A stretch of DNA of 64,000 nt from Kitagawia praeruptora (Eukaryota > Streptophyta > Magnoliopsida > Apiales > Apiaceae). The position numbers were made by a program, and so were the translations under genes. The stretch covers positions 98,624,501 to 98,688,500 of the forward strand of contig CM075346.1 in assembly GCA_037693485.1 (NCBI GenBank). The letters are read 5' to 3'. Positions 54,985 to 64,000 of the stretch are shown in pieces (the first letter of the stretch is position 1; every line of letters starts with the position of its first letter). Under the pieces are notes generated by a model. The model saw nothing but the letters and a program-made list of their open reading frames with translations. It was not told the DNA's origin and ran no database searches.

Positions 54985-55090
54985 GATGTTAAATGGCACT
55001 AGACAGCGCTAATCAGCCTTAAACAACGTTTAAACAATGTTAAATGGCATAAAACGGCACTAAACGGCGCTTAACGGTGCTTAAATGTGA
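54985..55090. repeat. TTAAACGGC word array in the Tat element
   Basis: About ten degenerate words of the type GTTAAATGGC, TAAACAACG, CTAAACGGCGC and CTTAACGGTG at a spacing of about 11 bases, next to the 3' LTR. Non-coding. Confidence 0.65.
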
Positions 55091-55154
55091 AATTTTTCCA
55101 TGTTTCCGGAATATTTTTTTTAAGCTTTCCTTTTTCTTTTTTTTTTCATATATA

Positions 55155-55695
55155 TAGCTCAATTTCGAGCTCAATTTTCGAGTTCAAACTGCCCCAGGTC
55201 GTAGCCATTTTACCTGTTTGCTAAGTCATTTTCGACCTGAACATTTCGAGCTCAAATAGTAAATTTTCGAGCTCAAATAGGGGCCAAGTCGTAGCTTTTT
55301 TCCAGGAAAATCAGTGTTTTTTCGACCTGAAATGAACGAGCTCAAATAGTGTTAAAACGACCTCGATATCGTTCAACCTCGACCTCAGTATAGCTTAAGA
55401 ACGACCTCAAAATGAATCCCAGGTCGTGGGGATTTTTTACATTTCCTAGTTCAAATTCGACCTGAGATTTGCGATCTCAAGCCATATTACAACGATCTCA
55501 ATTGGAGTGGTAGGTCGTGGCTTCATTTTGCTTTTTATAAGTCAAAAACGACCTCAAGTGTGCGACCTCATATCTGTTTTGTTCCGACCTCAATTTTCAA
55601 GGTTGGTTACGACCTCAGAATTAAATTTTCCAGGTCTTCCAGCCGAGCTCGTAATTATTCAAGAAAATGAGATCGAATCTCACGACCTCGTGCCT
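55155..55695. repeat. CGACCTCA / AGGTCGTAG word array in the Tat element
   Basis: More than 20 occurrences of CGACCTCA, CGACCTGA, GAGCTCAAAT or the reverse orientation AGGTCGT in 540 bases, spaced irregularly (about 15-40 bases). No ORF beyond chance. It lies between the 3' LTR and the promoter of the antisense gene. Confidence 0.75.
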
Positions 55696-56055
55696 TGTTT
55701 TGGCAACTCCAAATCTCATTATGGATTTTAACGGGCCCTGTCTTTTTAATTTTCATGGGCCTGACCTAGGTTTTCAAATCGCTTGGGCCTACAAAACTTT
55801 TTAAATTTTGGTTGGGCCTTTACTATGGGTCAACATGACCTTAAATCAAAACCTTAATTAGGTTTATCAATATTGGTTGGGCCGTGACAGGCCTTAATTC
55901 TTTTTATTTACTTTAGCTGGACTTGGGCCTTAACAAGCTTGGTGTTGTTGGGCCTTTTTAGAGTCCAACTTCGTGTTGACAGCCCACAAAGTTTTCCAAT
56001 AGGTTACAGCCGGTTGACCTTCTCCCAACCGGTTGAAATGCCCTAGATTCTTGCC

Positions 56056-56064
56056 TATATAAAG
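56056..56064 (+). promoter_or_regulatory. TATA box of the antisense gene
   Basis: TATATAAAG on the plus strand, about 450 bases upstream of the start codon. A transcript starting near 56090 would have a 5' leader rich in TTTGAAGATT words, with a probable leader intron from 56340 (GAAG/GTATGG) to 56469 (TTTTTGCAG). Confidence 0.65.
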
Positions 56065-56512
56065 GCCAAAGCTTTCACTTTCACTACAAAAGTTTCCATA
56101 TTCTCTCTCAAATATTCAGAGTTCTCTCAAGAAACTCATTTGAAGATATAGAGTTTTTTGAAGATCATTCAAGGTTTGTGGATTTTATCTTTGAATCTGC
56201 AAATTTTTGGGGATTCTTTGAAGATTTGAAGACGTTTCTCCAGAAAATTTATCAAGTTTCTTCATTTCGGTTGAAGATTTGAAGATTTCATTTGAAGATT
56301 CAAAGTTACTCCCAGATTTCTCGAGTTTTCTCTTTGAAGGTATGGATTTCTTCCTCCTTTTCTCCAAATTTCTGGGAATTTTTCCTTGAATTTTTGAAGA
56401 TTTAAAGATATTTTCTTACCCTGCCTTGAAGATTTGAATGTTCTAATTCTTTTCATCATCTTTTTGCAGATTTCCTTTGAAGATCAAAACCTTTCTTTGA
56501 AGATTTACTGAA

Positions 56513-58293
56513 ATGGCTGAAGATCGCGCAACACTTCGTTTCCAGAAATTGCAAGGAGCCTCGTAAAGAGGTATCATCATTCGTTCTCCCCTCATGAGTT
56601 TACAGGATATGATTTTAAATCGTAAAGAGGATTTTCCATCCTTATCACACCTTGATTCCTTTAATCATAGTAACATTTTCCATGACATAGAAAAAATCAC
56701 TGACTATAACAGGATGTATAAAATAGAATCACCCTATAGACTTATCCCAGCTGAGCCTGGGGATCGATCTTACCATTGGCGCCCCAATGCACTTTGTATT
56801 TATAGGGGTGCCATTGTTGCAGGGGTTCGATTCCCTTTCCATGAGTTTATTCCTAGGCTCTTAGCAGATGTAGGAATTAACCCTTGCCAACTTCCTCCCA
56901 ACTCTTGGAGGGTGATCAATTGTTTTATGGTCCTCTGCCTTAAAAACAAATTCCCTCTTTCTGTAGCTCTTTTTAGGAAGATTTTTCAATTTAAAAATTC
57001 TGCTGAATCTACCCCGGGTTGGGTTTACATTAGTCACCGTACTTCCACTCCTCCAATCTTTCACCCCCAATCTATTCCTGACTCCAACCCAAAGTGGAAG
57101 AAGGAGTTCATGTATTTGACATGGGAAGGTGGAGATTGGGGCAATGTTTTTCGTAGTACCTTTGGTAAGGTCGTAGATGGCAGTGCCAGTGATATTGAGC
57201 TAAACGAGGAAGAGACCCATGCCTACCAGGAGCTCATCAAAGATAATCATTCTACTATGGCTTGGGATCTCCTGAATGAGTTCCAGCTTAAAACTTTGGG
57301 ACTTTCCCTAGTGACCAATAAGGGTAATTTCCTTTCTTTTTGCATTCCTTTATCTGAATATGATTGTCTCATACCCATTATTTGTCTTTTGTTTTGTAAT
57401 CGCAGCTGCAGCTTTTATCAACAAGACTAATGAGCCTGAAGATGGAGACACTGCTAGGTTGAAAAGGGCTCGTTCAGGGAAAGATCCTCGAGCCCCAACA
57501 GCCACAGATGCCTACCTGAGGCCCCATGTAGCTGATGTTGAAGAAGTAGATGGCTCTTCCAAGAGCGCTTGGCGTCCCAACTGGGGTGTTAGGAAGAAGG
57601 ACTCCATTGTTGGAGATTGCAGGCATGCCATGGATTGGTCCTATCATTCCATAACCCCTGGTGACTTCAAGGATTATGTATCCGGCTCCACTCTTGAAGG
57701 TGCTGAGAGTGCTGGAGCTCAGGCCTTTGCTGCTGTAAGCTCCTTACTACCCATTCTCTTATATACTTGTTTTGTTATTTGAATCGTGGTTTTAACTTTG
57801 TCTTTTGTAGGCTAATGCCAACTTCCAGGGGGCCATATTCCAAGCTAAGACTTGGCGTTCCAACTATGAGACTTACAAGGCAAAGTATGATGACTCTCAG
57901 GATGAACTGGGCTCTGTCAAAGCTACCTTAGCTAGGAGGGAGAAAGAGCTTCTAGAGTCTCAGGCTGAAAATGTCACTCTCAGGAAGGGCAAGGACGACC
58001 TGATTGATGACTACCTTTCCTCCCAGGAGTATGTGGGCTTCATGGAGAAGCATGACGACTCTCTATTCCCTTACCAGTTTACTCAGGGATGGGACGAAGC
58101 TCTTGCTGAGGTTACTAGGAGATTTCCTGGTACCCTTAGTGTTTCAGATTTCCCTAGCCCTCATGCTCCTATGGCCTTGGCAGTGCAGGACACTCAGGAG
58201 GAGGACCAGGAGGATGATGAGAGGATCCTGGAGCCAGATCCTTCTGCTCATCTTGGCGCAGATGAAGAGGATGAGCATACTGAAGATGCTTAG
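56513..58293 (+). pseudogene. Antisense spliced ORF of the Tat element (putative gypsy type transposon domain)
   Basis: Start ATG 56513 (MAEDRATLRFQKLQGAS), interrupted by TAA 56564-56566, then open. Three exons keep one frame: 56513-57323 (donor AAGG/GTAATT), 57406-57734 (acceptor AATCGCAG, donor GCT/GTAAGC) and 57811-58293 (acceptor TTTTGTAG, stop TAG); total 541 codons including the stop codon. Exon 1 holds the PF04195-type segment: FPFHEFIPRLLADVGINPCQ then LPPNSWRVINCFMVLCLKNK. Exon 3 begins with a likely coiled coil (YKAKYDDSQDELGSVKATLA) and ends in an acidic tail. The gene is convergent to pol and lies wholly within the element on the other strand. Such antisense ORFs are known in Tat elements; their role is unknown. 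The TAA makes this copy a pseudogene unless a downstream ATG (56594) is used. Confidence 0.85.
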
Positions 58294-58673
58294 TAGTTGA
58301 TCTCTTTATATATCTATTTATGTACTCTGCCTTCGGGCATGACTTTGTACTTTTGTTAACTTATTTTGAACTAGTCGTTTATGTATTCTGCCTTCGGGCA
58401 TAACTTTTTAATTCGTAATCCATTGTCCTTGATGCTTCTCAACTTATTCATATTCGCATGTGTAGTCTAGCATTTTGTGCACATGTATCAATAAGTAATG
58501 TTCATATCTTATGCGAAAATGTAGGATAGTCTTATTAGTATGAAGAAATGGGCACAGCCCTTACATAGATACTCTATTTCCAATATCTCAAGTTTAAAAA
58601 CTTGGGATGGTTTCATCGACCTTATTTCTACTTCTATTACATAGGCAAAAAGCTAGGTCCTTTTCAGGAGAGC
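58294..58673. other. Region between the convergent antisense gene and pol
   Basis: Non-coding. A near-identical 30-bp phrase occurs twice: TTTATGTACTCTGCCTTCGG (58317) and TTTATGTATTCTGCCTTCGG (58378), each followed by GCAT and AC-TTT. Both transcripts probably terminate here. Confidence 0.6.
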
Positions 58674-59963
58674 TTAAACATAGTAAACCTTGAGGTTCAA
58701 TGCATGCTAAGTCCGGGGCACCTCAACCCCGTCCAAGGTTTCCAGTTTGTAAGATCCTCGTCCTAGCGTCTTCTTGACTCGATACGGCCCTTCCAAGTTC
58801 GGGGCTAGCTTTCCCTTCTGACCAACTCCAGAAGCCTCGATCTTCCTAAGAACCAGGTCACCTTGCTGAAAGAACCTCTCCTTAACCCTGTGGTTGTAGT
58901 AGAAAGATGCTTTCTTTTGATGCTCCGCATTTCTGGCATTTGCCTCGTCCCTGACTTCATCAATCAAATCTAGGGCGAGCCTCATGCCTTCTTCATTAGT
59001 CTCTGGTTCAAATGCCTCAATTCGAGGTGATGCATGCATGATTTCTAGTGGTACAACTGCCTCGGCTCCATAAGCCAGTAGGAAAGGGGTTTCCCCAGTC
59101 GTTACTTTGCAAGTAGTACGATATGCCCAAAGTATAGGCAGTAATTCATCCACCCAGGTATTTCTTGATCGTTCGACCCTCTTCTTAAGTCCATCAAGAA
59201 TAATCCGATTGGCTACCTCAGCCTGTCCATTAGCTTGCGGGTGAGCTACTGAAGTAAAACGAAGCTCGATAGCATTTTCCTCACAGTACTTCCTGAACTC
59301 TTCATTGTTGAATTGTGTCCCATTATCTGTCACAAGGATTCGGGGGATTCCATACCTGCAGATTATGTTCTCCCAAAAAAACTGGGAAACTTGCTTGGTG
59401 GTTATCTTTGCTAAAGGCTTAGCCTCAATCCACTTAGTGAAGTAATCAATGGCGACAATCAGAAACTTCCTTTGTGCTGAAGCCATGGGGAAAGGACCAA
59501 GAATGTCCATCCCCCACATTGCAAACGGAATGGGAGAGCTGATTGAGGTTAACCTCTCAGGCGGCTGCCTTATAACCGGGGCGTGTTTTTGACATCTGTC
59601 ACACTTCTTGACATAATCCTGGGCATCTGCTAACATCTCCGGCCAATAGAATCCCAGGCGGGTAATCTTGTGAGCTAGGGCTCTGCCCCCCAAGTGCTGC
59701 CCACAGATCCCTTCATGAACTTCCTCCAATGCTTCTCTTGCCTCTTGGGGCCTTAGGCACTTCAAGTACGGGATGACAAACGATCTCTTGTATAAGATGC
59801 CTTCAATCAAAGCATATCTCAATGCTCTCACTGACAATTTTCGTGCCTCCAAGGCATTGTTAGGGAGCCATCCGGTTTCTAGATGAGCTTTAATAGGATC
59901 TATCCAACATCTTCCAACATCGATAGGTGCTACCAACTTAGAGTTGATGGTCGGAGCCTTCAA
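58674..59963 (-). pseudogene. Tat-lineage integrase
   Basis: The zinc-binding part includes HEGICGQHLGGRALAHKI and KKCDRCQKHA. The catalytic core shows the three acidic residues in WGMDILGPFP, LVTDNGTQFN and NGQAEVANRIILDG. The C-terminal region has a GPYRVKK motif matching the GPY/F module; no chromodomain is seen, as usual for Tat. An in-frame TAG at 58709-58707 (a Trp position in the family) cuts the tail, which would otherwise read on to a TAA at 58676-58674. Another TAG (59969-59967) separates it from the upstream RNase H in the same frame. Confidence 0.9.
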
Positions 59964-59966
59964 GAC

Positions 59967-60803
59967 CTAGAAGTAAACACTACCTGCATAATTCTCTATC
60001 TCAGAAGAAGCGAACTTAGAGAGGGCATCGGCCTTAACGTTCTCTTCCCTAGGAATGTGCTCCAGATAGCACTCCTCAAACTGAGTCATAACAGCTTTCA
60101 CGACTCTGAGGTATTTTGCCATAGTTTCATCCTTGGCCTCAAACTCACCATTCACTTGCGAGACTACCAGTCTTGAATCTCCACACACTTTGAGGTTCTT
60201 GACCCTCATGACTCTGGCCAATCCCAATCCAGCTATTAATGCTTCATACTCAGCTTCATTGTTGGTTGTTGGAAAGTCCAACTTCAAAGCGTATTCAACT
60301 GTGAAACCATCGGGGCTTTGCAAAACCAAACCTGCACCACTAGATTTTGTTTTTGATGCTCCATCAAAATAGAGCACCCAATACTCTTTCTGGTCAGCTA
60401 TAAGTTCTTCATCTTTATCTTCGTTCTCAGGGGTGGTTATCATCTCCTGCCCCCCGACTTCTTGGTTGTCAATAGTGCATTCAACCACGAAGTCAGCCAA
60501 TGCCTGAGCCTTGATGGCTGTCCGAGGCTTATATGCAATGTCAAATTCTCCGAGTTCGATTGCCCACTTAATTAGCCTTCCACTGACCTTCGGGCTATGC
60601 AGGATACTTCTCAACTGCTGGTCCGTCAGGACTTCAATCTTGTGTGACTGAAAGTAAGGTCGTAGTTTCCTTGAAGCTGTTACCAATGCCAAAGCAAACC
60701 TCTCAATGGTAGAATAGTTCAACTCAGCTCCGTGCAACACCTTACTCACGTAGTAGATGGGTTTCTGAACCTTATTCTCTTCCCTTATGAGGACGGCACT
60801 CAA
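59967..60803 (-). pseudogene. Tat-lineage RNase H domains (degenerate plus archaeal-type)
   Basis: The first part (about residues 1-105, ERFALALVTASRKLRPYFQS) is the native gypsy RNase H/connection. At the position of its first catalytic Asp the DNA reads a Leu-Ala-Val-Ser type motif, so it is probably inactive. The second part is a complete archaeal-type RNase H with its acidic residues in YFDGASK, NNEAEYEALIAG, CGDSRLVVSQVNG and KADALSKFAS. It would remove the RNA strand during reverse transcription. A two-base insertion near 60815 breaks the frame from RT. Confidence 0.88.
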
Positions 60804-62596
60804 TGCTTGCTCAGATACCGCCAGGTATATAGATAAAGAGTCTCTCCGATGTTAGGCTTGGCCAACAGCGAGGCTTCGGCCATGTATTTCTTCAATTGTT
60901 CAAAGGCCTCTTGGCTTTCAGGTGTCCATTCAAAATTCTTTACCTTCTTTAATGTTTGAAAGAAAGGTAAACACTTATCACCCGACTTGGAGATAAACCT
61001 TCCTAAGGCTGCCACTCGGCTTGTCAACTTCTGCACATCTCTTACAGAACGTGGTGGCTCCATGTCTAAAATCGCCTTGATCTTGTCAGGATTGGCCTCA
61101 ATGCCTCTCTTTGAAACCATCAGCCCTAAAAACTTTCCAGATCCAACGCCAAAGGCACACTTGGCGGGATTCAACATCATTTTATGGTGCCTCAGCACTT
61201 CAAATGCCTCTTCGAGGTGCTTAATGTGATCAGCCTTGAGTAGGCTCTTGACTAACATATCATCAACATACACCTCCATGGTTTTTCCAATCAGATGGGC
61301 AAATATCTTGTTCACCAAGCGTTGGTAAGTAGCTCCTGCATTCTTTAGACCAAACGCCATAACAAGATAACAGAAGACACCAAAGTCAGTTATGAATGAT
61401 ACCTTAGGGATGTCATCTTTGTGCATCTTAATCTGATTATAGCCGCTGAATCCATCCATGAAGCTTAACATCTCATGTCCAGCTGTGGCATCTATCAACA
61501 TATCTATCCTTGGAAGGGGAAAACAATCTTTTGGACATGCATCGTTCAGGTCAGTGAAGTCTATACACATCCTCCACTTCCCATTCGCTTTTTTGACCAT
61601 CACAGGGTTTGCTAACCATTCGGGAAACTGAATCTCTTCAATAAAACCAGCTTCCAAGAGCTTATCCACTTCTTGCTTAATGGCCTCTTGCCTCTCTGGT
61701 GCGAAGTTTCTCTTCTTCTGCTTTATTGTCTTCCTCTTGGGATCAACGTTTAACTTATGAGTTATAAGTTGGGGGTCGATCCCTGGCATATCAGCTGCTG
61801 TCCAAGCGAACACGTCGCTATTCTTTTGTAAGAATTCTATCAATTTGCCCCTCAAGGGTTCTTTCAGAGATGCTCCAACATAAGTAACTTTTTCCGGATC
61901 GCTCGGCTCTAGGGGTATGGGAATCAAATCCTCTGCTGGCTTTCCTCTATGCTCTTCATCATCGCGGACATCCATGTCTTCAATTGGAAGGACCTGCCCC
62001 CCGACTCCATCGGCCCTCAGTGCGGCTACATAGCAACTTCTTGCCATCTTCTGATCACCCTTCTGTTCTCCGACACCATTCCGTGTCAGAAACTTAATCT
62101 TCATATGATATGAAGAGGCCACAGCCTTGAACGCATGAAGTCCAGTCCTTCCAAGGATTGCGTTGTATGTTGAGGTTGCCTTAATCACCAAGAAGTTCAG
62201 CATCTGAGTCGCCTCCTTAGGCTCCTGCCCAATAGTCACGGGTAACTGAATAGTCCCTTCAATGTTGGACTCCACTCCGTTAAATCCGTATATGGGCATG
62301 TTTGTAGGGGTCAACTGAGAGTCGTTGTATCCCATCTTCACAAACGCATCATGAAACAAAATATCCACAGAAGCTCCATTGTCTATCAAGACTCGTTTTA
62401 CTTCTGAATTTCCAATCACAGGAGTTATGACCAGCGGGTCATCATGGGGGAACTTCACCCCTTCCAAGTCTGAATCATCGAAACCAATTACCATCTCAGT
62501 TTTAGCACGCTTTGGGGCCTCTCCCACAATGTGCATTACTTCTCTTGTGTATGCCTTTCGAGAGTTTCGAGTTGTACCAGCCGCTGTCGGGCCTCC
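60800..62596 (-). pseudogene. Tat-lineage protease and reverse transcriptase
   Basis: The same frame continues from gag past a TAG. The protease motif is VLIDNGASVDILF (Asn after the catalytic Asp, common in Tat), then NAILGRTGLHAF. RT shows WLANPVMVKKANGKWRMCID, PLPRIDMLIDATAGHEMLSF, FLVMAFGLKNAGATYQ-type sequence as YLVMAFGLKNAGATYQ, and intact YVDDMLVKS. The thumb and connection follow (GKFLGLMVSKRGIEANPDKI). The frame is lost at SLLAKPNIGETLY by a two-base insertion. All catalytic Asp residues of RT and protease are present. Confidence 0.9.
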
Positions 62597-64000
62597 CTAG
62601 ATCATGTTGATAACTGGCCCTCGGGGCTGCGTGTTACGGTCACGATCATTATCCCTTCTGTCATTGTTTCTCCTGTTGTAATCCCCTCTTTGGGTTCCAT
62701 GATCTCCACCCTTTGTGAAATTATTCAGCTTTCCTTTACGGATCAAGAATTCAATCTCGTCCTTCAACTGTCTGCAATCATCCGTGTCATGTCCCACGTC
62801 TCGGTGGAACCTACAGTATTGATCCTTGTTTCTCTTTGCGGGGTCACCTCTGAGTGGCTTCGGCCATCGGAAGTCTTTATCCTTCTCAATCTCTAACAAG
62901 ATTTGGCTCCTAGGTGCATTCAATCTTGCATAGTCAGAAAATCTTGGTCCCATACTCTTCTTCGATGTTGACTCAGAATCTTTGCTAGTACGGGAATATT
63001 TGTCCCTAGCATCATACTCTTGGTCTTGCTTTCGCTTCTTTGTTTCATTATTACCCTTGCCATTGTTTATCACGACATCCTTCATGGTGCTGTCTTCGGC
63101 CTTGATATACTTATCAGCCCTTCGTTGGAGCTCAGCCATATTTTCGGGTGGGTGCTTTGCCAATGACCTTTTAAAGTAAAGATCAGTGGTGCCGTGCTCC
63201 AGGGCTACCATGGCCACCTTGTTCTCTAAATCAGTAATATTTAATGTCTCCTTGGTGAACCTCTTAAGATAATCTCTCAGATTCTCATTCTTCCCTTGTA
63301 TCACATACATGAGAGATGCAGAACTTTTCTCATGAACTCTCCCGCTGATAAATTGACTGACAAAAGCAGCACTTAACTCCTTAAAGGAGCCAATTGAGTT
63401 TGCAGGAAGTCGGCTATACCATCTTTGAGCCATGCCCGACAAGGTTTGAGGGAACGCCCTACACTTCAAGGCGTCACTTGCAGGCTGTAGTAATAGTGCG
63501 TTCGAGAACGTCCTAACATGATTTGCGGTATCACCCGTTCCATCGTAAGCCTTAATTGTCGGCATCTTGAACTTCCTTGATATGTGGGCATTCATCACCT
63601 CCTTGGTGAATGGGGGCGTGGGATCATCAGGATCCCCAAGTGGCATCAGATCCTTGGGGTTGCTCTTAGGGGTTTCCACCCTCGTAGTTCTTCCAGTTGG
63701 GACGGTAGCCCTTCTTTGCCTTCTTGGAGGCCTCTCCAGATCTATGAAGGGAATCGGTCCTGACGTGGGAGGTGGCAAAGTCTGATTTGATCTGGCTTGC
63801 TCCCTGGCCATATCTTCTTTTAATCTTAAGATCTCGGCTTCATAAGCCTTAATCCTCTCAGTAGCTGTTGAAGGGAGTCCATCATGAGTAGTTCGAGTTC
63901 TCCCCATAGGTTCTTTACTTGCACGTCGCCTCCTTGGAGCTTCATCATGCTCGTAATCATCGTCAGAAGATGATTCATCCGTATAAGGACCAGAAAAATC
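62597..64000 (-). CDS. Tat-lineage gag (5' end outside the window)
   Basis: The frame is open from the window edge (64000) to TAG at 62599-62597. The Met at 63907 (MGRTRTTHDG) is not necessarily the start, since acidic coding sequence (TDESSSDDDYEHDEA) continues upstream. The central part is the gag capsid domain (AQRWYSRLPANSIGSFKELS, YLKRFTKETLNITDLENKVA). A CCHC-like motif reads CRFHRDVGHDTDDC, the usual Tat form. The C-terminus is basic and rich in Asn, Arg and Asp and leads into the protease frame across the single TAG. Confidence 0.9.
   Translation of the reverse strand, partial: DFSGPYTDESSSDDDYEHDEAPRRRRASKEPMGRTRTTHDGLPSTATERIKAYEAEILRLKEDMAREQARSNQTLPPPTSGPIPFIDLERPPRRQRRATVPTGRTTRVETPKSNPKDLMPLGDPDDPTPPFTKEVMNAHISRKFKMPTIKAYDGTGDTANHVRTFSNALLLQPASDALKCRAFPQTLSGMAQRWYSRLPANSIGSFKELSAAFVSQFISGRVHEKSSASLMYVIQGKNENLRDYLKRFTKETLNITDLENKVAMVALEHGTTDLYFKRSLAKHPPENMAELQRRADKYIKAEDSTMKDVVINNGKGNNETKKRKQDQEYDARDKYSRTSKDSESTSKKSMGPRFSDYARLNAPRSQILLEIEKDKDFRWPKPLRGDPAKRNKDQYCRFHRDVGHDTDDCRQLKDEIEFLIRKGKLNNFTKGGDHGTQRGDYNRRNNDRRDNDRDRNTQPRGPVINMI

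Larger units (their letters stand above)
54339..64000 (-). mobile_element. Tat-lineage Ty3/gypsy retrotransposon (3' LTR to gag)
   Basis: Minus-strand element cut by the right window edge inside gag. Reading leftward: gag (64000-62597), protease-RT (62596-60800), connection RNase H plus a second RNase H (60803-59967), integrase (59963-58674), a convergent spliced ORF on the plus strand (56513-58293), a repeat-rich region, polypurine tract and 3' LTR (54831-54339). Dual RNase H and an extra antisense ORF between pol and the 3' LTR are known marks of the Tat group. The 5' LTR lies outside the window. Confidence 0.93.

Overview
This window is nuclear DNA of a flowering plant, most likely a eudicot. 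The evidence is plant-type Ty1/copia and Ty3/gypsy LTR retrotransposons, plant MITE families (Stowaway, Tourist, hAT, MULE), short Helitrons, a tRNA-derived SINE and spliced gene remnants, all in AT-rich spacer. There is no bacterial, organellar or viral gene organisation. I cannot name the species. Roughly four fifths of the window is transposable-element DNA.

Layout. 1-6.9 kb: 5' part of a minus-strand SIRE-type copia element (LTR, leader, gag and an open pol running off the window). 7.0-17.9 kb: a patchwork of MITEs (Stowaway 7022-7325, hAT 7943-8253, Tourist 12580-12906, MULE 13967-14301), a 238-bp Helitron (13679-13916), the 3' LTR of a gypsy element split by a solo copia LTR (15269-15755), and remnants of host genes. 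The best of these is a DUF6598-like coding exon at 8990-9901 (minus). 17.96-46.54 kb: one old plus-strand SIRE-type element. A Tekay-like chromovirus with 3.7-kb LTRs (18031-32461) sits inside its 5' LTR and itself carries a SIRE LTR fragment (26985-28115). A gypsy-type solo LTR (40007-41656) sits inside its long third ORF. 47-51.3 kb: a MULE-type MITE split by a small copia element that encodes only gag and protease (47645-50919). 51.3-52.2 kb: a broken ribosome-inactivating-protein-like sequence. 52.7-53.6 kb: a hAT MITE and tRNA-derived SINEs. 54.34-64.0 kb: a minus-strand Tat-lineage gypsy element with gag, protease, RT, two RNase H domains and integrase, plus a three-exon ORF on the opposite strand with its own TATA box.

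Nesting, target-site duplications and LTR divergence give a relative chronology: the 28.6-kb SIRE element inserted first, then the Tekay element, then the SIRE LTR piece inside it. In most elements the premature stops look like C:G to T:A transitions, as expected for silenced, methylated DNA. The most unusual signals are (a) different CpG-containing short words repeated many times in the non-coding DNA of four different retroelement families, (b) the intron-containing antisense gene of the Tat element with a dedicated promoter, and (c) the gag-protease-only copia element. Coordinates of insertions with perfect target-site duplications are exact; others are marked approximate.
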